A DNA stretch of 64,000 nucleotides from NCBI GenBank assembly GCA_047608145.1, contig JASGDC010000021.1, positions 96,701 through 160,700 on the forward strand, read 5' to 3'. The position numbers and the translations under genes were made by a program. The DNA comes from JASGDC01 sp047608145 (GTDB lineage: Bacteria; Actinomycetota; Actinomycetes; Actinomycetales; Micrococcaceae). Positions 36,164 to 43,457 of the stretch are shown here, piece by piece; the stretch's first letter is position 1, and every line of letters starts with the position of its first letter. The notes under the pieces are model-generated. The model saw only the letters and a list, made by a program, of their open reading frames with translations, had not been told where the DNA came from and did not search any database.

Positions 36164-37441
36164 TTACGCTCGCATGTGTTTACGGTGTCTAGTGAATACT
36201 AATCCACCACAAACTACAGACCAAATAATCAAAGTGATTAATGGTTGCATATAAACACCTGGGTCGTGGAAATATGCTGCGGCACGAACTAGTGAACCAC
36301 CGGCACCAACTGTTAAATGTTGTCCTAGGTTACCCCAGAAAGTTGGCAAGAATAGTTGTGGAACTGCAAGCCCAGACATTGGGTTTGCTACTAACATCGT
36401 AATTGGTACGGAAATGCCGAGACCTTTAGGGCCAAATAGCACATAAGTAGCCACAATAAACGATGAAGTTGCAAAAATACCAAGACTCAAAGCTCCTGAA
36501 ATTTCCCAGAAGTGATGAGGAATTACGTCAAACCAAACACCTAGGATTAGGTACACGAAAGTTCCAGCAAGTAGTGCATAGAAGAGTAGTGCTGCAAAGC
36601 GTTGAGTCTTACCTGCAACAGCAGAAGCGATGAACATGCCGCCAATCATGCCACCAAATACCATAGGCATTGCAAGTGCTGCGATATCAAATGTTGATTT
36701 GTGAGCTGGAATTACGTCAGTAACTTTTAATTCGACCTTTGGTGCATTCTGTAGCTGTCCAGCCATTTGTTGCATAGCTTGCGCACCTTGTGGGCCAGCT
36801 TGCACCGCTTGCATCATTTGCTGCATACCTTTAGTCACCTGTGCAGTTTGTTGCTCTGCCATTGTGGTTTGCAGTGTCTCAGCTAGCTGAGTAGGGATAG
36901 CATTAAGAGCATTACCATTAGCACTTGCAGTTAATACTTCAGGGTTTGGCATATTCATGATTAAAGCACCGTAGACATCACGGTCTTTCATTTTTTGTAC
37001 AGCTTCGTTACGGTCTTTAACGGAGACTAAATCAATTTTATCGCCACCATTTTTTTGGATATTTTCTTTTATTGTCTGAACTTGTTGTGCATTATTTCCA
37101 GTTACTGCAATTGGAATATTGTGTGGAGTAGCAGCCTTTGCTGGCCATAAAAAGGCTAGTGCAATTATTGAGACTACTGCAGCTGCTGCGATAGCTATAC
37201 CAAAAGTTTTCGGCCAAGGTGCTTTCGGATGTACTGACTTTTCATCGTTAGACTTTTTTGTAGTATTTTTTGGCTGTTCTGATTTCTCAGCTTTTTCTAG
37301 ATATTCTTTGAAAGATTCTTTTGAACTTTTTTGAGTTTTTGTTTTGCCATTATCTTTATTTCTATTTGCAAATCTAGTTTTCAAGGAACCAAACTCTTTT
37401 GTAATCCGGCCCTTTGCATTCATCCCTTTGTCGTTACTCAC
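36164..37441 (-). CDS. ABC-2/YhgE-type membrane protein
   Basis: 425 aa from a GTG at 37441 with GAAAGG 8 nt upstream. A basic cytoplasmic N-terminus (~95 aa, K/S-rich) precedes TM1 (IAIAAAAVVSIIALAFLW). A large external domain with a Gln/Met/Ala-rich segment (KGMQQMMQAVQAGPQGAQAM) follows, then five more membrane helices (for example FGGMIGGMFIASAVAG). The layout fits the ABC-2/YhgE/Pip or DUF3533-like efflux membrane proteins. It is divergent from a TetR gene with a shared operator, so it is probably repressed by it. Substrate unknown. Confidence 0.7.
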   Translation of the reverse strand: MSNDKGMNAKGRITKEFGSLKTRFANRNKDNGKTKTQKSSKESFKEYLEKAEKSEQPKNTTKKSNDEKSVHPKAPWPKTFGIAIAAAAVVSIIALAFLWPAKAATPHNIPIAVTGNNAQQVQTIKENIQKNGGDKIDLVSVKDRNEAVQKMKDRDVYGALIMNMPNPEVLTASANGNALNAIPTQLAETLQTTMAEQQTAQVTKGMQQMMQAVQAGPQGAQAMQQMAGQLQNAPKVELKVTDVIPAHKSTFDIAALAMPMVFGGMIGGMFIASAVAGKTQRFAALLFYALLAGTFVYLILGVWFDVIPHHFWEISGALSLGIFATSSFIVATYVLFGPKGLGISVPITMLVANPMSGLAVPQLFLPTFWGNLGQHLTVGAGGSLVRAAAYFHDPGVYMQPLITLIIWSVVCGGLVFTRHRKHMRA

Positions 37442-37462
37442 CCAAGTGCCTTTCTTAAAAAT

Positions 37463-37484
37463 TAATTCAACAAGCGTTGAATTA
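37463..37484. promoter_or_regulatory. operator palindrome for the TetR regulator
   Basis: TAATTCAAC-AAGC-GTTGAATTA, a perfect 9-bp inverted repeat between the divergent TetR and membrane-protein genes and 10 nt from the tetR -10 box. Placement fits repression of both genes. Confidence 0.75.
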
Positions 37485-37494
37485 TATATTACAC

Positions 37495-37500
37495 TATAAT
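37495..37500 (+). promoter_or_regulatory. -10 box of the TetR gene
   Basis: TATAAT with 7 nt to the ATG at 37508; an earlier ATG at 37502 is one base from the box. Confidence 0.55.
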
Positions 37501-37507
37501 TATGGAT

Positions 37508-38116
37508 ATGGGCAACGCCAAAGATGAACAAGAAAAACAAGTAGGACGTCGCGCAGGAAATGTTGATACCAAAAATGATATTAGCCAAGCTGCGATTGAA
37601 CTTTTTAGTAAGAATGGTATGAAGCAAACTACAATGCGCCAAATTGCTACAAGAGCAAAAGTTGACCCTGCTTTAATCGTTCATTACTTTTGTTCAAAAA
37701 AGCAATTATTTTTGGACAGTGTAGTACTACCACTTAAAGAACGTGAATTAGAACTTTTTGAAGAAGTCTTTTCTAATCCAGATAATACTACGGTGGGAGA
37801 ACGGCTAAGCCGAGCTTTTGCAACGCTTATCGTGGAAGATGAAGAATCTCAGCTTTTTGTTGCCATTATTCGCTCTGCTGCTTCTGATGAAGAAGCGGTA
37901 GATATCATGCGCAACGTAGTGAAAAATGCCTTGTTAAATAAATTCAAAGATCATATACCAGGACCAAATAGAGAACTTAAGGCCTCCATACTTGGGGCTC
38001 AAATGCTCGGAATTGTCATGGCACGTTACATTATAAAACTAGAGCCAATAGCCAGTGCTACAGTAGATGACTTGGTGTTGTATTTGGCGCCTCGAGTCCA
38101 GACATATTTTGAATAA
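37508..38116 (+). CDS. TetR/AcrR family regulator
   Basis: 202 aa. The N-terminal HTH reads DISQAAIELFSKNGMKQTTM then RQIATRAKVDPALIVHYFC. The C-terminal ligand domain is of the TetR_C type seen in drug-sensing repressors (EEAVDIMRNVVKNALL). It is likely the repressor of the divergent membrane protein and of itself through the palindrome at 37463. Confidence 0.9.
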   Translation: MGNAKDEQEKQVGRRAGNVDTKNDISQAAIELFSKNGMKQTTMRQIATRAKVDPALIVHYFCSKKQLFLDSVVLPLKERELELFEEVFSNPDNTTVGERLSRAFATLIVEDEESQLFVAIIRSAASDEEAVDIMRNVVKNALLNKFKDHIPGPNRELKASILGAQMLGIVMARYIIKLEPIASATVDDLVLYLAPRVQTYFE

Positions 38117-38130
38117 CTATTTCTCTCGCG

Positions 38131-38199
38131 CTAATTCCTGTACTTTTTCTGTTTCCTTGCATAATTTTGGTTAGAAATAAGAAAAACTGCAGGAATTAG
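38131..38199. repeat. hairpin-forming intergenic repeat, copy B
   Basis: CTAATTCCTGTACTTTTTCT...  pairs with AAGAAAAACTGCAGGAATTAG across ~25 nt arms. Copy C at 42666 shares the arm and loop sequence, so this is a dispersed element and not just a terminator. Confidence 0.6.
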
Positions 38200-38234
38200 T
38201 TAACTGCTCAAGGAATTGTTAGTTAATAAAGCTG

Positions 38235-38240
38235 TATAAT
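38235..38240 (+). promoter_or_regulatory. -10 box of the GyrI-like gene
   Basis: TATAAT with 7 nt to the ATG at 38248. Confidence 0.55.
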
Positions 38241-38247
38241 ACAGTTT

Positions 38248-38883
38248 ATGAAACATGAATGGCGTAAAGCAGAAAAAGAGTATTATATACCGAAGCAGAT
38301 AGCGGTAGTAGATGTTCCAGAATACAATTTTATTACTATTGAAGGTGCTGGAGATCCAAACTCAGAAGCTTTCGGCGAACAGATTACTGCAATATACCCC
38401 GTAGCTTATGTATTGCGTATGGGTTTAAAGAAGGGTAATTTTGATAATGACCCTTTGGAGTATACGGTATATCCACTTGAAGGAGTTTGGACCACTTCTG
38501 ATGGTTCGAAAGGTGACGAGTTAAATAAGGAAGCATTAGTTTACAAGATTATGGTGCGTCAGCCAGAAGTTGTAACGAAAGAAATGTTTGAAGAAGCTCT
38601 CGCAAAAGCAAAAGCAAAGGCCAATAAACCTAATAAATACTTTGACCAGCTAAAGTTTGAGAAATATACCGAAGGCAAAGCTGTACAAACTATCCATGTT
38701 GGGCCATTTGACGAAGAGCCAAAGACTTTTGCCAAGCTGGATGAATTTTTACAAGAAAATAACCTAAAACGAATTAACACAATGGGAGAGTTCATTCATC
38801 GTGAGATTTACTTGTCAGATTTCCGTAGAGTAGCTTCTAAGAAGCGTAAGACAGTATTACGCTATCGTGTGACAGAAGCTTAG
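38248..38883 (+). CDS. GyrI-like small-molecule binding domain protein
   Basis: 211 aa. It reads VVDVPEYNFITIEGAGDPNS, AIYPVAYVLRMGLKK, YTVYPLEGVW and the C-terminal QTIHVGPFDEEPKTFAKLDE, the order of conserved blocks in COG4832 GyrI-like proteins. There is no DNA-binding domain, so it is a stand-alone ligand-binding or hydrolase-like protein. Other members hydrolyse or sequester cyclopropanoids and drugs. Function here unknown. Confidence 0.85.
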   Translation: MKHEWRKAEKEYYIPKQIAVVDVPEYNFITIEGAGDPNSEAFGEQITAIYPVAYVLRMGLKKGNFDNDPLEYTVYPLEGVWTTSDGSKGDELNKEALVYKIMVRQPEVVTKEMFEEALAKAKAKANKPNKYFDQLKFEKYTEGKAVQTIHVGPFDEEPKTFAKLDEFLQENNLKRINTMGEFIHREIYLSDFRRVASKKRKTVLRYRVTEA

Positions 38884-38917
38884 GCTAAATTTAAATAGCT
38901 TTCTTGGTAAAGTTTGG

Positions 38918-40369
38918 CTATTTCTTTTTGATGCTTTCAAGTAAAGCATCAATATCTAAGTTAAGAATATTTGCCAGTCCATAGCAGATTTCACGAACTG
39001 TTAAATCACCATCACAAGCTCCCACTGCGGCAGCTATTTCAGTGGAAACTTCAACAGTATGGCATAGCCCAGATCCTTGACGAAGTTGGATAACTTTCGG
39101 ATGTTGCTCACTAGGCAAGTAAAAACGTTCTTCGGTTACATCTGAAGCAACTTGAAAACGTGAATCCAAAATATTCTGTGCATCATACCGTTCAATATCA
39201 GCTGTTAAATCCTGCCAAATTGGTTGTAATACTGGCTGGGTAATGTCTTCGGTAATGAGTTCATTTTCAGTCGTCTTAACAAGAGTAAAATAGCCAAAAC
39301 CAATTGCAGCAACTTTACGATTATTAAAATCTGTTAGATATGTTCGCAATAATTCTGCTTTGGTTTTATCATCAGCAAACGAATTTGAGTCTTTGGTCCA
39401 TATAGAAACATATTGCACTGGGTTTAAGAGTTCACGTAAATAAACTAGTATTGTAATTTTATCATAAGCCCAAGTTTGCAAGGATTCATGCCATTCTTGT
39501 TCTTGGTAGATTTCCCAGTTGGCGATAAATTGTGCAATTCCAGAACTAGTCAAATGTCGTGAAATATCATTAACTAGTTTTTGAATTAAAGTATCCCCTG
39601 TAAAAGAACTTTCCCGATAAGTGTAGTTATCAGCTTTCTTAGGGGAGATTACAAAAGGTGGGTTAGAGATTATTAGTTCAAAAGTTTCATCTTTTACAGG
39701 CTCAAAAAGACTGCCTGATTTAAGTGTTACTTTAGCTAAATCTACATTGTTTAAAGCTAGGTTAAATTTAGTAATTTTCAAAGCACGATTTGATAAGTCA
39801 GTCGCTGTCACATGTTTGGCATGTTGTAATAAGTGCAGAGTTTGGATAGCGCAACCACAGCCCAAATCAAGAGCTGTCTTAACTGGCTTTCTGATTATTG
39901 ATTGCGCCAAAGTTTTTGAGGCATTGTCAATGCCAAGCACGTATTCGTTTGGTAATGATTGTTTAGTTTGGATTTGAGTTAAATCACTAAAGAACCATGC
40001 ATTACCGATATCGTCTGAGGCATATAGTTGCAGATTAAAAGTACTTATTAACTTTTCATCAGTTTCAGTAGCAAGACCTAAGTTAAGCAATCCTTTAACA
40101 CGGCAATGAGAAAGTATTTCATCAATATCTGCCTTAGAAACTGTTACATGTAATAAAAAGAAGTTAATCAAAGTTCCCAATGTTGAAGTATCGTAAGCAA
40201 CTTTTAACTTTGCTGGTAATAAATCATCTTGGTTGTAAGCGTTAAAGACTGCATCGCCAAGGTAATTCTGAATGTTGCTTCCCGTAAAGTCGTAATATTC
40301 AAAGTCTTTACGCAATAATTCGATTAGGTCAGCATCAAACTTGGGAGTTGCAACAGCTTTAATGTCCAA
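38918..40369 (-). CDS. class I SAM methyltransferase (DUF7059 type)
   Basis: 483 aa. An N-terminal ~150-residue domain of DUF7059 type is followed by the SAM site ALDLGCGCAIQTLHLL near residue 168 and the catalytic LIISNPPFVISP near residue 235. NPPF is characteristic of methyltransferases acting on Gln, Asn or adenine amines. The C-terminal ~130 residues are an extra domain. Substrate unknown. It overlaps the def gene by 11 nt. Confidence 0.85.
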   Translation of the reverse strand: MDIKAVATPKFDADLIELLRKDFEYYDFTGSNIQNYLGDAVFNAYNQDDLLPAKLKVAYDTSTLGTLINFFLLHVTVSKADIDEILSHCRVKGLLNLGLATETDEKLISTFNLQLYASDDIGNAWFFSDLTQIQTKQSLPNEYVLGIDNASKTLAQSIIRKPVKTALDLGCGCAIQTLHLLQHAKHVTATDLSNRALKITKFNLALNNVDLAKVTLKSGSLFEPVKDETFELIISNPPFVISPKKADNYTYRESSFTGDTLIQKLVNDISRHLTSSGIAQFIANWEIYQEQEWHESLQTWAYDKITILVYLRELLNPVQYVSIWTKDSNSFADDKTKAELLRTYLTDFNNRKVAAIGFGYFTLVKTTENELITEDITQPVLQPIWQDLTADIERYDAQNILDSRFQVASDVTEERFYLPSEQHPKVIQLRQGSGLCHTVEVSTEIAAAVGACDGDLTVREICYGLANILNLDIDALLESIKKK

Positions 40370-40934
40370 ATGGATCCTCGTCTACACCCGGCATCCAAGT
40401 TAATCCTGGCACACCCCAGCCACTCTTTTTCTTATCTTTAGCAGCCTTTTTTGCATATTTTTTATTTAATCTGTCGACATAAAGTTTGCCATGCAGATGG
40501 TCAGTTTCATGCTGCATGCAGCGAGCAAAGAAACCTGTTGCTTCAAAATCCAAAGGCGCACCTTTTTCATCGAAGCCAGTAACCCTTACCCAATCAGCTC
40601 TACGCAGCGGATACATAAAACCAGGGAAAGATAAGCAACCTTCTAGGTCATCTTCAGGATCAGGATCTGCGCCAGAAATTTTACCGATGGTTAAAGTAGG
40701 GTTAACTACTACACCCCGACGTGGGTTTCCATCATCATCTGGTCCACAATCGTAAGTGAATAAGCGTTTATTTATGCCAACTTGAGTAGCTGCAATACCC
40801 ACGCCATGGGCTTCGTCCATCGTTTCATACATGTCAGCTACGAGTTTTTGTAGATCTTCGTCAAACTCGGTTACCATTTCAGTGCGGTTATGCAACACTG
40901 GTTCACCACAGATTGTTACTGGTAATACAGTCAT
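40359..40934 (-). CDS. def: peptide deformylase (first copy)
   Basis: 191 aa. Motif 1 GVGIAATQVG (A-A-T-Q where P is usual before Q), motif 2 EGCLSFPG with the metal Cys, and motif 3 QHETDHLHGKL with the metal His pair and Glu. It removes formyl groups from new proteins. A second deformylase is at 48479. The start overlaps the stop of the acyl-CoA dehydrogenase gene (TAATG). Confidence 0.94.
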   Translation of the reverse strand: MTVLPVTICGEPVLHNRTEMVTEFDEDLQKLVADMYETMDEAHGVGIAATQVGINKRLFTYDCGPDDDGNPRRGVVVNPTLTIGKISGADPDPEDDLEGCLSFPGFMYPLRRADWVRVTGFDEKGAPLDFEATGFFARCMQHETDHLHGKLYVDRLNKKYAKKAAKDKKKSGWGVPGLTWMPGVDEDPFGH

Positions 40935-42067
40935 TAGTCAAGTAAATCCTTTGCAATTATTTCTTTCATAATTTCGTTAGTTCCACCAAAAATTGGGAAG
41001 ATTCGGCTTGATGTATAAAGTTGTGCAATTGGGTATTCCATGATGAATCCGTAGCCACCGTGTAGTTGTAAGCACTTATCTACAATTTCAGAGTTAGTTT
41101 CTGTAGCAAGTAGTTTAATTTGTGCAACTTCTGCACCGGTAAGTTCATTTTCGTTATGCTTTAAAATAGCATTTTCTAATAATGCGCGAACTCCGGCAAA
41201 CTTAGCTTGTAACCCTGCTAGCACAAAACGAGTATTTTGGAAGTCACTAATGCTTTGCCCGAATTGCTTACGGTCTTTTACATAAGTTTTAGTCATTTCC
41301 AAAGCAGCTTCGCTCGCCACATTTGCTGCAGTAGCGATGGCTAATCGAGCGTGGACATAGTGCTTTGCAGCGTATTCTAAAGCTTTACCTTCCTCGCCAA
41401 GCATATTTTCTGCTGGAACTTTCACATCTCTAAACACCATTGGAGTAGTGTCAGAAGCCATCAAAGCTATCTTTGGATATGGTTTTCCAGAAGTGAAACC
41501 TTCCATGCCGCGTTCCACCACAAAAATCGTAGGGCCTTTTTCAGTCTTGGCTAATACAATAACAATATCTGAGTTTTTACCATTACCGATGAAGACTTTT
41601 TGTCCGTTAAGAATATAGTCATCGTTCTTTTTAACTGCAGTAGTTCGGACATTGGCTAAGTTAGACCCGGCTTCTGGTTCAGAAAAACCGTGGCTAGCAA
41701 TGATTTCACCAGTAACCATGCCTGGTAGCCATTTTTTCTTTTGCTCTTCAGTGCCTAAATCAAGTAAGAAAGGTAGCACTAAGTCATCATTTAAATGGAA
41801 GCCCAGCGCTGTTGCTGGAGCTCCAACTGCTAAAAGTTCTTGGTCAATAATCATGCGGTAACGATAGTCGGTTATGTCAACCCCATCATATTCTTCAGGA
41901 ACAGCAAGCCCGAGTAATCCTTGCTCGCCAGCAGCAAGCCAAGGTTTTCTAGGAGTGTTGTGTTCTTTATCCCAAGTCGCATAATTTGGTGCTACTTCGC
42001 GGGTAGCATATTCACGCACCATTTCGCGGAAAGCATCATGATCTTCTTCAAAAAATTTATTTTTCAC
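40934..42067 (-). CDS. acyl-CoA dehydrogenase
   Basis: 377 aa. N-terminal helical domain (YATREVAPNYATWDKE), GEIIASHGFSEPEAGSNLAN (FAD site), QNTRFVLAGLQAKFAGVRAL and the C-terminal LQLHGGYGFIMEYPIAQLY with FGGTNEIMKEIIAKDLL. It oxidises acyl-CoA thioesters using FAD. GTG start with TAAAAT 7 nt before it (leaderless). It is unusual in an organism with such a small-genome look. Chain-length preference unknown. Confidence 0.93.
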   Translation of the reverse strand: MKNKFFEEDHDAFREMVREYATREVAPNYATWDKEHNTPRKPWLAAGEQGLLGLAVPEEYDGVDITDYRYRMIIDQELLAVGAPATALGFHLNDDLVLPFLLDLGTEEQKKKWLPGMVTGEIIASHGFSEPEAGSNLANVRTTAVKKNDDYILNGQKVFIGNGKNSDIVIVLAKTEKGPTIFVVERGMEGFTSGKPYPKIALMASDTTPMVFRDVKVPAENMLGEEGKALEYAAKHYVHARLAIATAANVASEAALEMTKTYVKDRKQFGQSISDFQNTRFVLAGLQAKFAGVRALLENAILKHNENELTGAEVAQIKLLATETNSEIVDKCLQLHGGYGFIMEYPIAQLYTSSRIFPIFGGTNEIMKEIIAKDLLD

Positions 42068-42074
42068 ACCCTAT

Positions 42075-42080
42075 ATTTTA
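42075..42080 (-). promoter_or_regulatory. -10 box of the acyl-CoA dehydrogenase operon
   Basis: TAAAAT on the minus strand, 7 nt before the GTG at 42067; the operon runs through def and the methyltransferase gene. Confidence 0.5.
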
Positions 42081-42140
42081 CGCCATTTACACTTGATAAA
42101 ATAATTTAAGAACTTAATTAACTGCGTAAAGGTGAGCAAC

Positions 42141-42659
42141 GTGGAAACAAAAAGTTATAAAACTCCAAAGTCAGAGCGAATTCTATACCATAAACCAAAA
42201 ATTGATGATATTGATTTCCTTTTTGAATTAAATTCAAATCCAGTATCTTATCGACACGCGCCAGATTTATTGATGACGACAAAATCTCAAGCTGAAAAGT
42301 TAGTAGAATCTTATCTTGACCATTGGGATAAATATGGTTTTGGTTATTATATTTTGTTTGATAAAGAGACCAATAAAGAAATTGGTTATTGCGGTGTAAT
42401 GTATCAAACCTATAATCAAGTTAACTGTCTCAATATTGGCTATCGGTTATTGCCTGAATACTGGGGTGGTGGTCTTGCCACAGAGGTAGCTAAAACGATT
42501 AAAAACTGGGCACAAGAAAATTTCGAAGAACCTGTTGTTGGTAAAGTAGCGTTAGCTAATTCTAGTTCAGCCAAAGTGTTAGAAAAGATAGGCTTAAAGC
42601 CAAATATCTTCCCAGATACTCAAGATACAGATGGTATTCCACATCAGCTTTATAACTGA
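42141..42659 (+). CDS. GNAT acetyltransferase, RimJ/RimL type
   Basis: 172 aa from the GTG at 42141, which has AAGGTGAG 5 nt upstream; GTG 42132 is in frame and possible. YHKPKIDDIDFLFELNSNPV opens, with EIGYCGVMYQ, GYRLLPEYWGGGLATEVAKT (acetyl-CoA loop) and LANSSSAKVLEKIGL. This is the ribosomal-protein-acetylase-like group; acceptor unknown. Confidence 0.85.
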   Translation: METKSYKTPKSERILYHKPKIDDIDFLFELNSNPVSYRHAPDLLMTTKSQAEKLVESYLDHWDKYGFGYYILFDKETNKEIGYCGVMYQTYNQVNCLNIGYRLLPEYWGGGLATEVAKTIKNWAQENFEEPVVGKVALANSSSAKVLEKIGLKPNIFPDTQDTDGIPHQLYN

Positions 42660-42665
42660 CCTTGT

Positions 42666-42732
42666 AACTTTCTGCACTTTTTCTTATTTCCATCCAAAAT
42701 TATGACTGGAAATAAAAAAGTATAGGAAATAG
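42666..42732. repeat. hairpin-forming intergenic repeat, copy C
   Basis: Arms TCTGCACTTTTTCTTATTTCC and the complementary GGAAATAAAAAAGTATAGGAAA around a loop that resembles copy B. It stands just after the GNAT stop codon. Confidence 0.6.
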
Positions 42733-42785
42733 AAGTAGCTGGTACTGTTTTAAGAACTAGGTCTACGTAAATACAGTTTAACTAC

Positions 42786-42817
42786 CTAAAATCACCTCTT
42801 ATTTGAGGTGATTTTAG
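42786..42817. terminator. perfect 13-bp hairpin
   Basis: CTAAAATCACCTC pairs with GAGGTGATTTTAG around TTATTT. Both arms carry the A/T tracts, so it can work in both directions. Confidence 0.7.
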
Positions 42818-42875
42818 AGGTTTGGAGTGATTTTATATAAAACTTGAAACTCCGATATTGTAGGGGAGTAATTAA

Positions 42876-42913
42876 TTAATATGACCCAGTTAAAAATAGC
42901 TGGGTCATATTAA
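42876..42913 (-). terminator. terminator of the tRNA-Cys/Gly cluster
   Basis: TTAATATGACCCAG pairs with CTGGGTCATATTAA just after the tRNA-Cys 3' end on the minus strand. Confidence 0.75.
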
Positions 42914-42919
42914 ATTTGG

Positions 42920-42990
42920 AGGCGGAGACGGGACTCGAACCCGCGTACACGGTTTTGCAGACCGCTGCCTAACCACTCGACCACCCCGCC
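42920..42990 (-). tRNA. tRNA-Cys (GCA)
   Basis: Acceptor GGCGGGG pairs with CTCCGCC. The anticodon loop is CTGCAAA (GCA) and the T-arm is GCGGG-TTCGAAC-CCGCG. All arms are canonical. Confidence 0.95.
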
Positions 42991-43035
42991 ATGAGGATTT
43001 ATAAAAAAAGCCTCTATCTCTAGAGGCAATCTTCG

Positions 43036-43107
43036 AGCGGACGACGGGATTCGAACCCGCGACCCTCGCCTTGGCAAGGCGATGCTCTACCACTGAGCCA
43101 CGTCCGC
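43036..43107 (-). tRNA. tRNA-Gly (GCC)
   Basis: Acceptor GCGGACG/CGTCCGC, D-loop AGTGGTA with G18-G19, anticodon loop TTGCCAA (GCC), T-loop TTCGAAT. A normal elongator tRNA that allows comparison with the neighbour at 43145. Confidence 0.95.
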
Positions 43108-43110
43108 AGA

Positions 43111-43132
43111 AAGTAGTTTAAAAAAACTACTT
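43111..43132 (-). terminator. hairpin between the two tRNA-Gly genes
   Basis: AAGTAGTTT pairs with AAACTACTT around a run of A (T on the transcribed minus strand). It could separate or end transcription of the aberrant tRNA from the two normal tRNAs. Confidence 0.5.
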
Positions 43133-43144
43133 AGTCATAAACAG

Positions 43145-43216
43145 AGCGGGCAGCTGGTAATGAACCAGCAACTCCACTATGGAATAGTGGCGCTTTACAA
43201 ATTAAGCTACACCCGC
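43145..43216 (-). tRNA. aberrant tRNA-Gly (UCC)
   Basis: It folds into a cloverleaf: acceptor GCGGGTG/TGCCCGC (two G-U pairs), D-stem GCTT/AAGC, anticodon arm CCACT-ATTCCAT-AGTGG (UCC) and T-stem GCTGG/CCAGC. However, the D-loop is AATTTGTA instead of the normal GG-containing loop, so G18-G19 is not intact. The T-loop is TTCATTA, so A58 and the usual TTCRA pattern are lost. These changes weaken tertiary contacts and EF-Tu use. All stems are kept, which suggests selection. It is either a specialised (cell-wall) glycine tRNA or a recent pseudogene. Confidence 0.75.
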
Positions 43217-43396
43217 ATATTTACGCTAATTAAAACGTAACAAGATATACATTACACTATGAATTTTGAAAATGCAAAATCGATTTTAATATTTTTTGAA
43301 AATTTTATTTTCTAGATGAGTTTTTGTGTTTATGTAACAAGAGTTTAATTTATTTTTTCATTATTTTGGTGGGTTGTATGTTGTAAATAGTATTAA

Positions 43397-43412
43397 GGGG
43401 GGGGGGGGGGGG
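43397..43412 (+). repeat. poly-G tract (16 G) before surface protein gene 2
   Basis: Sixteen G in a row in AT-rich DNA, 45 nt upstream of the preferred start codon. It also lies inside an open frame that starts at TTG 43374 and stays in frame with the protein at exactly this tract length (five Gly codons). Confidence 0.9.
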
Positions 43413-43457
43413 ATCATGAGGTCATTAAGAATTGTTATAGCTAGGGAGTTGACCTTA

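Noticed and set aside
38117..38230. Repeat B as a simple terminator
   Set aside because: The shared arm and loop sequence with the copy at 42666 points to a dispersed element, although it may also stop transcription.
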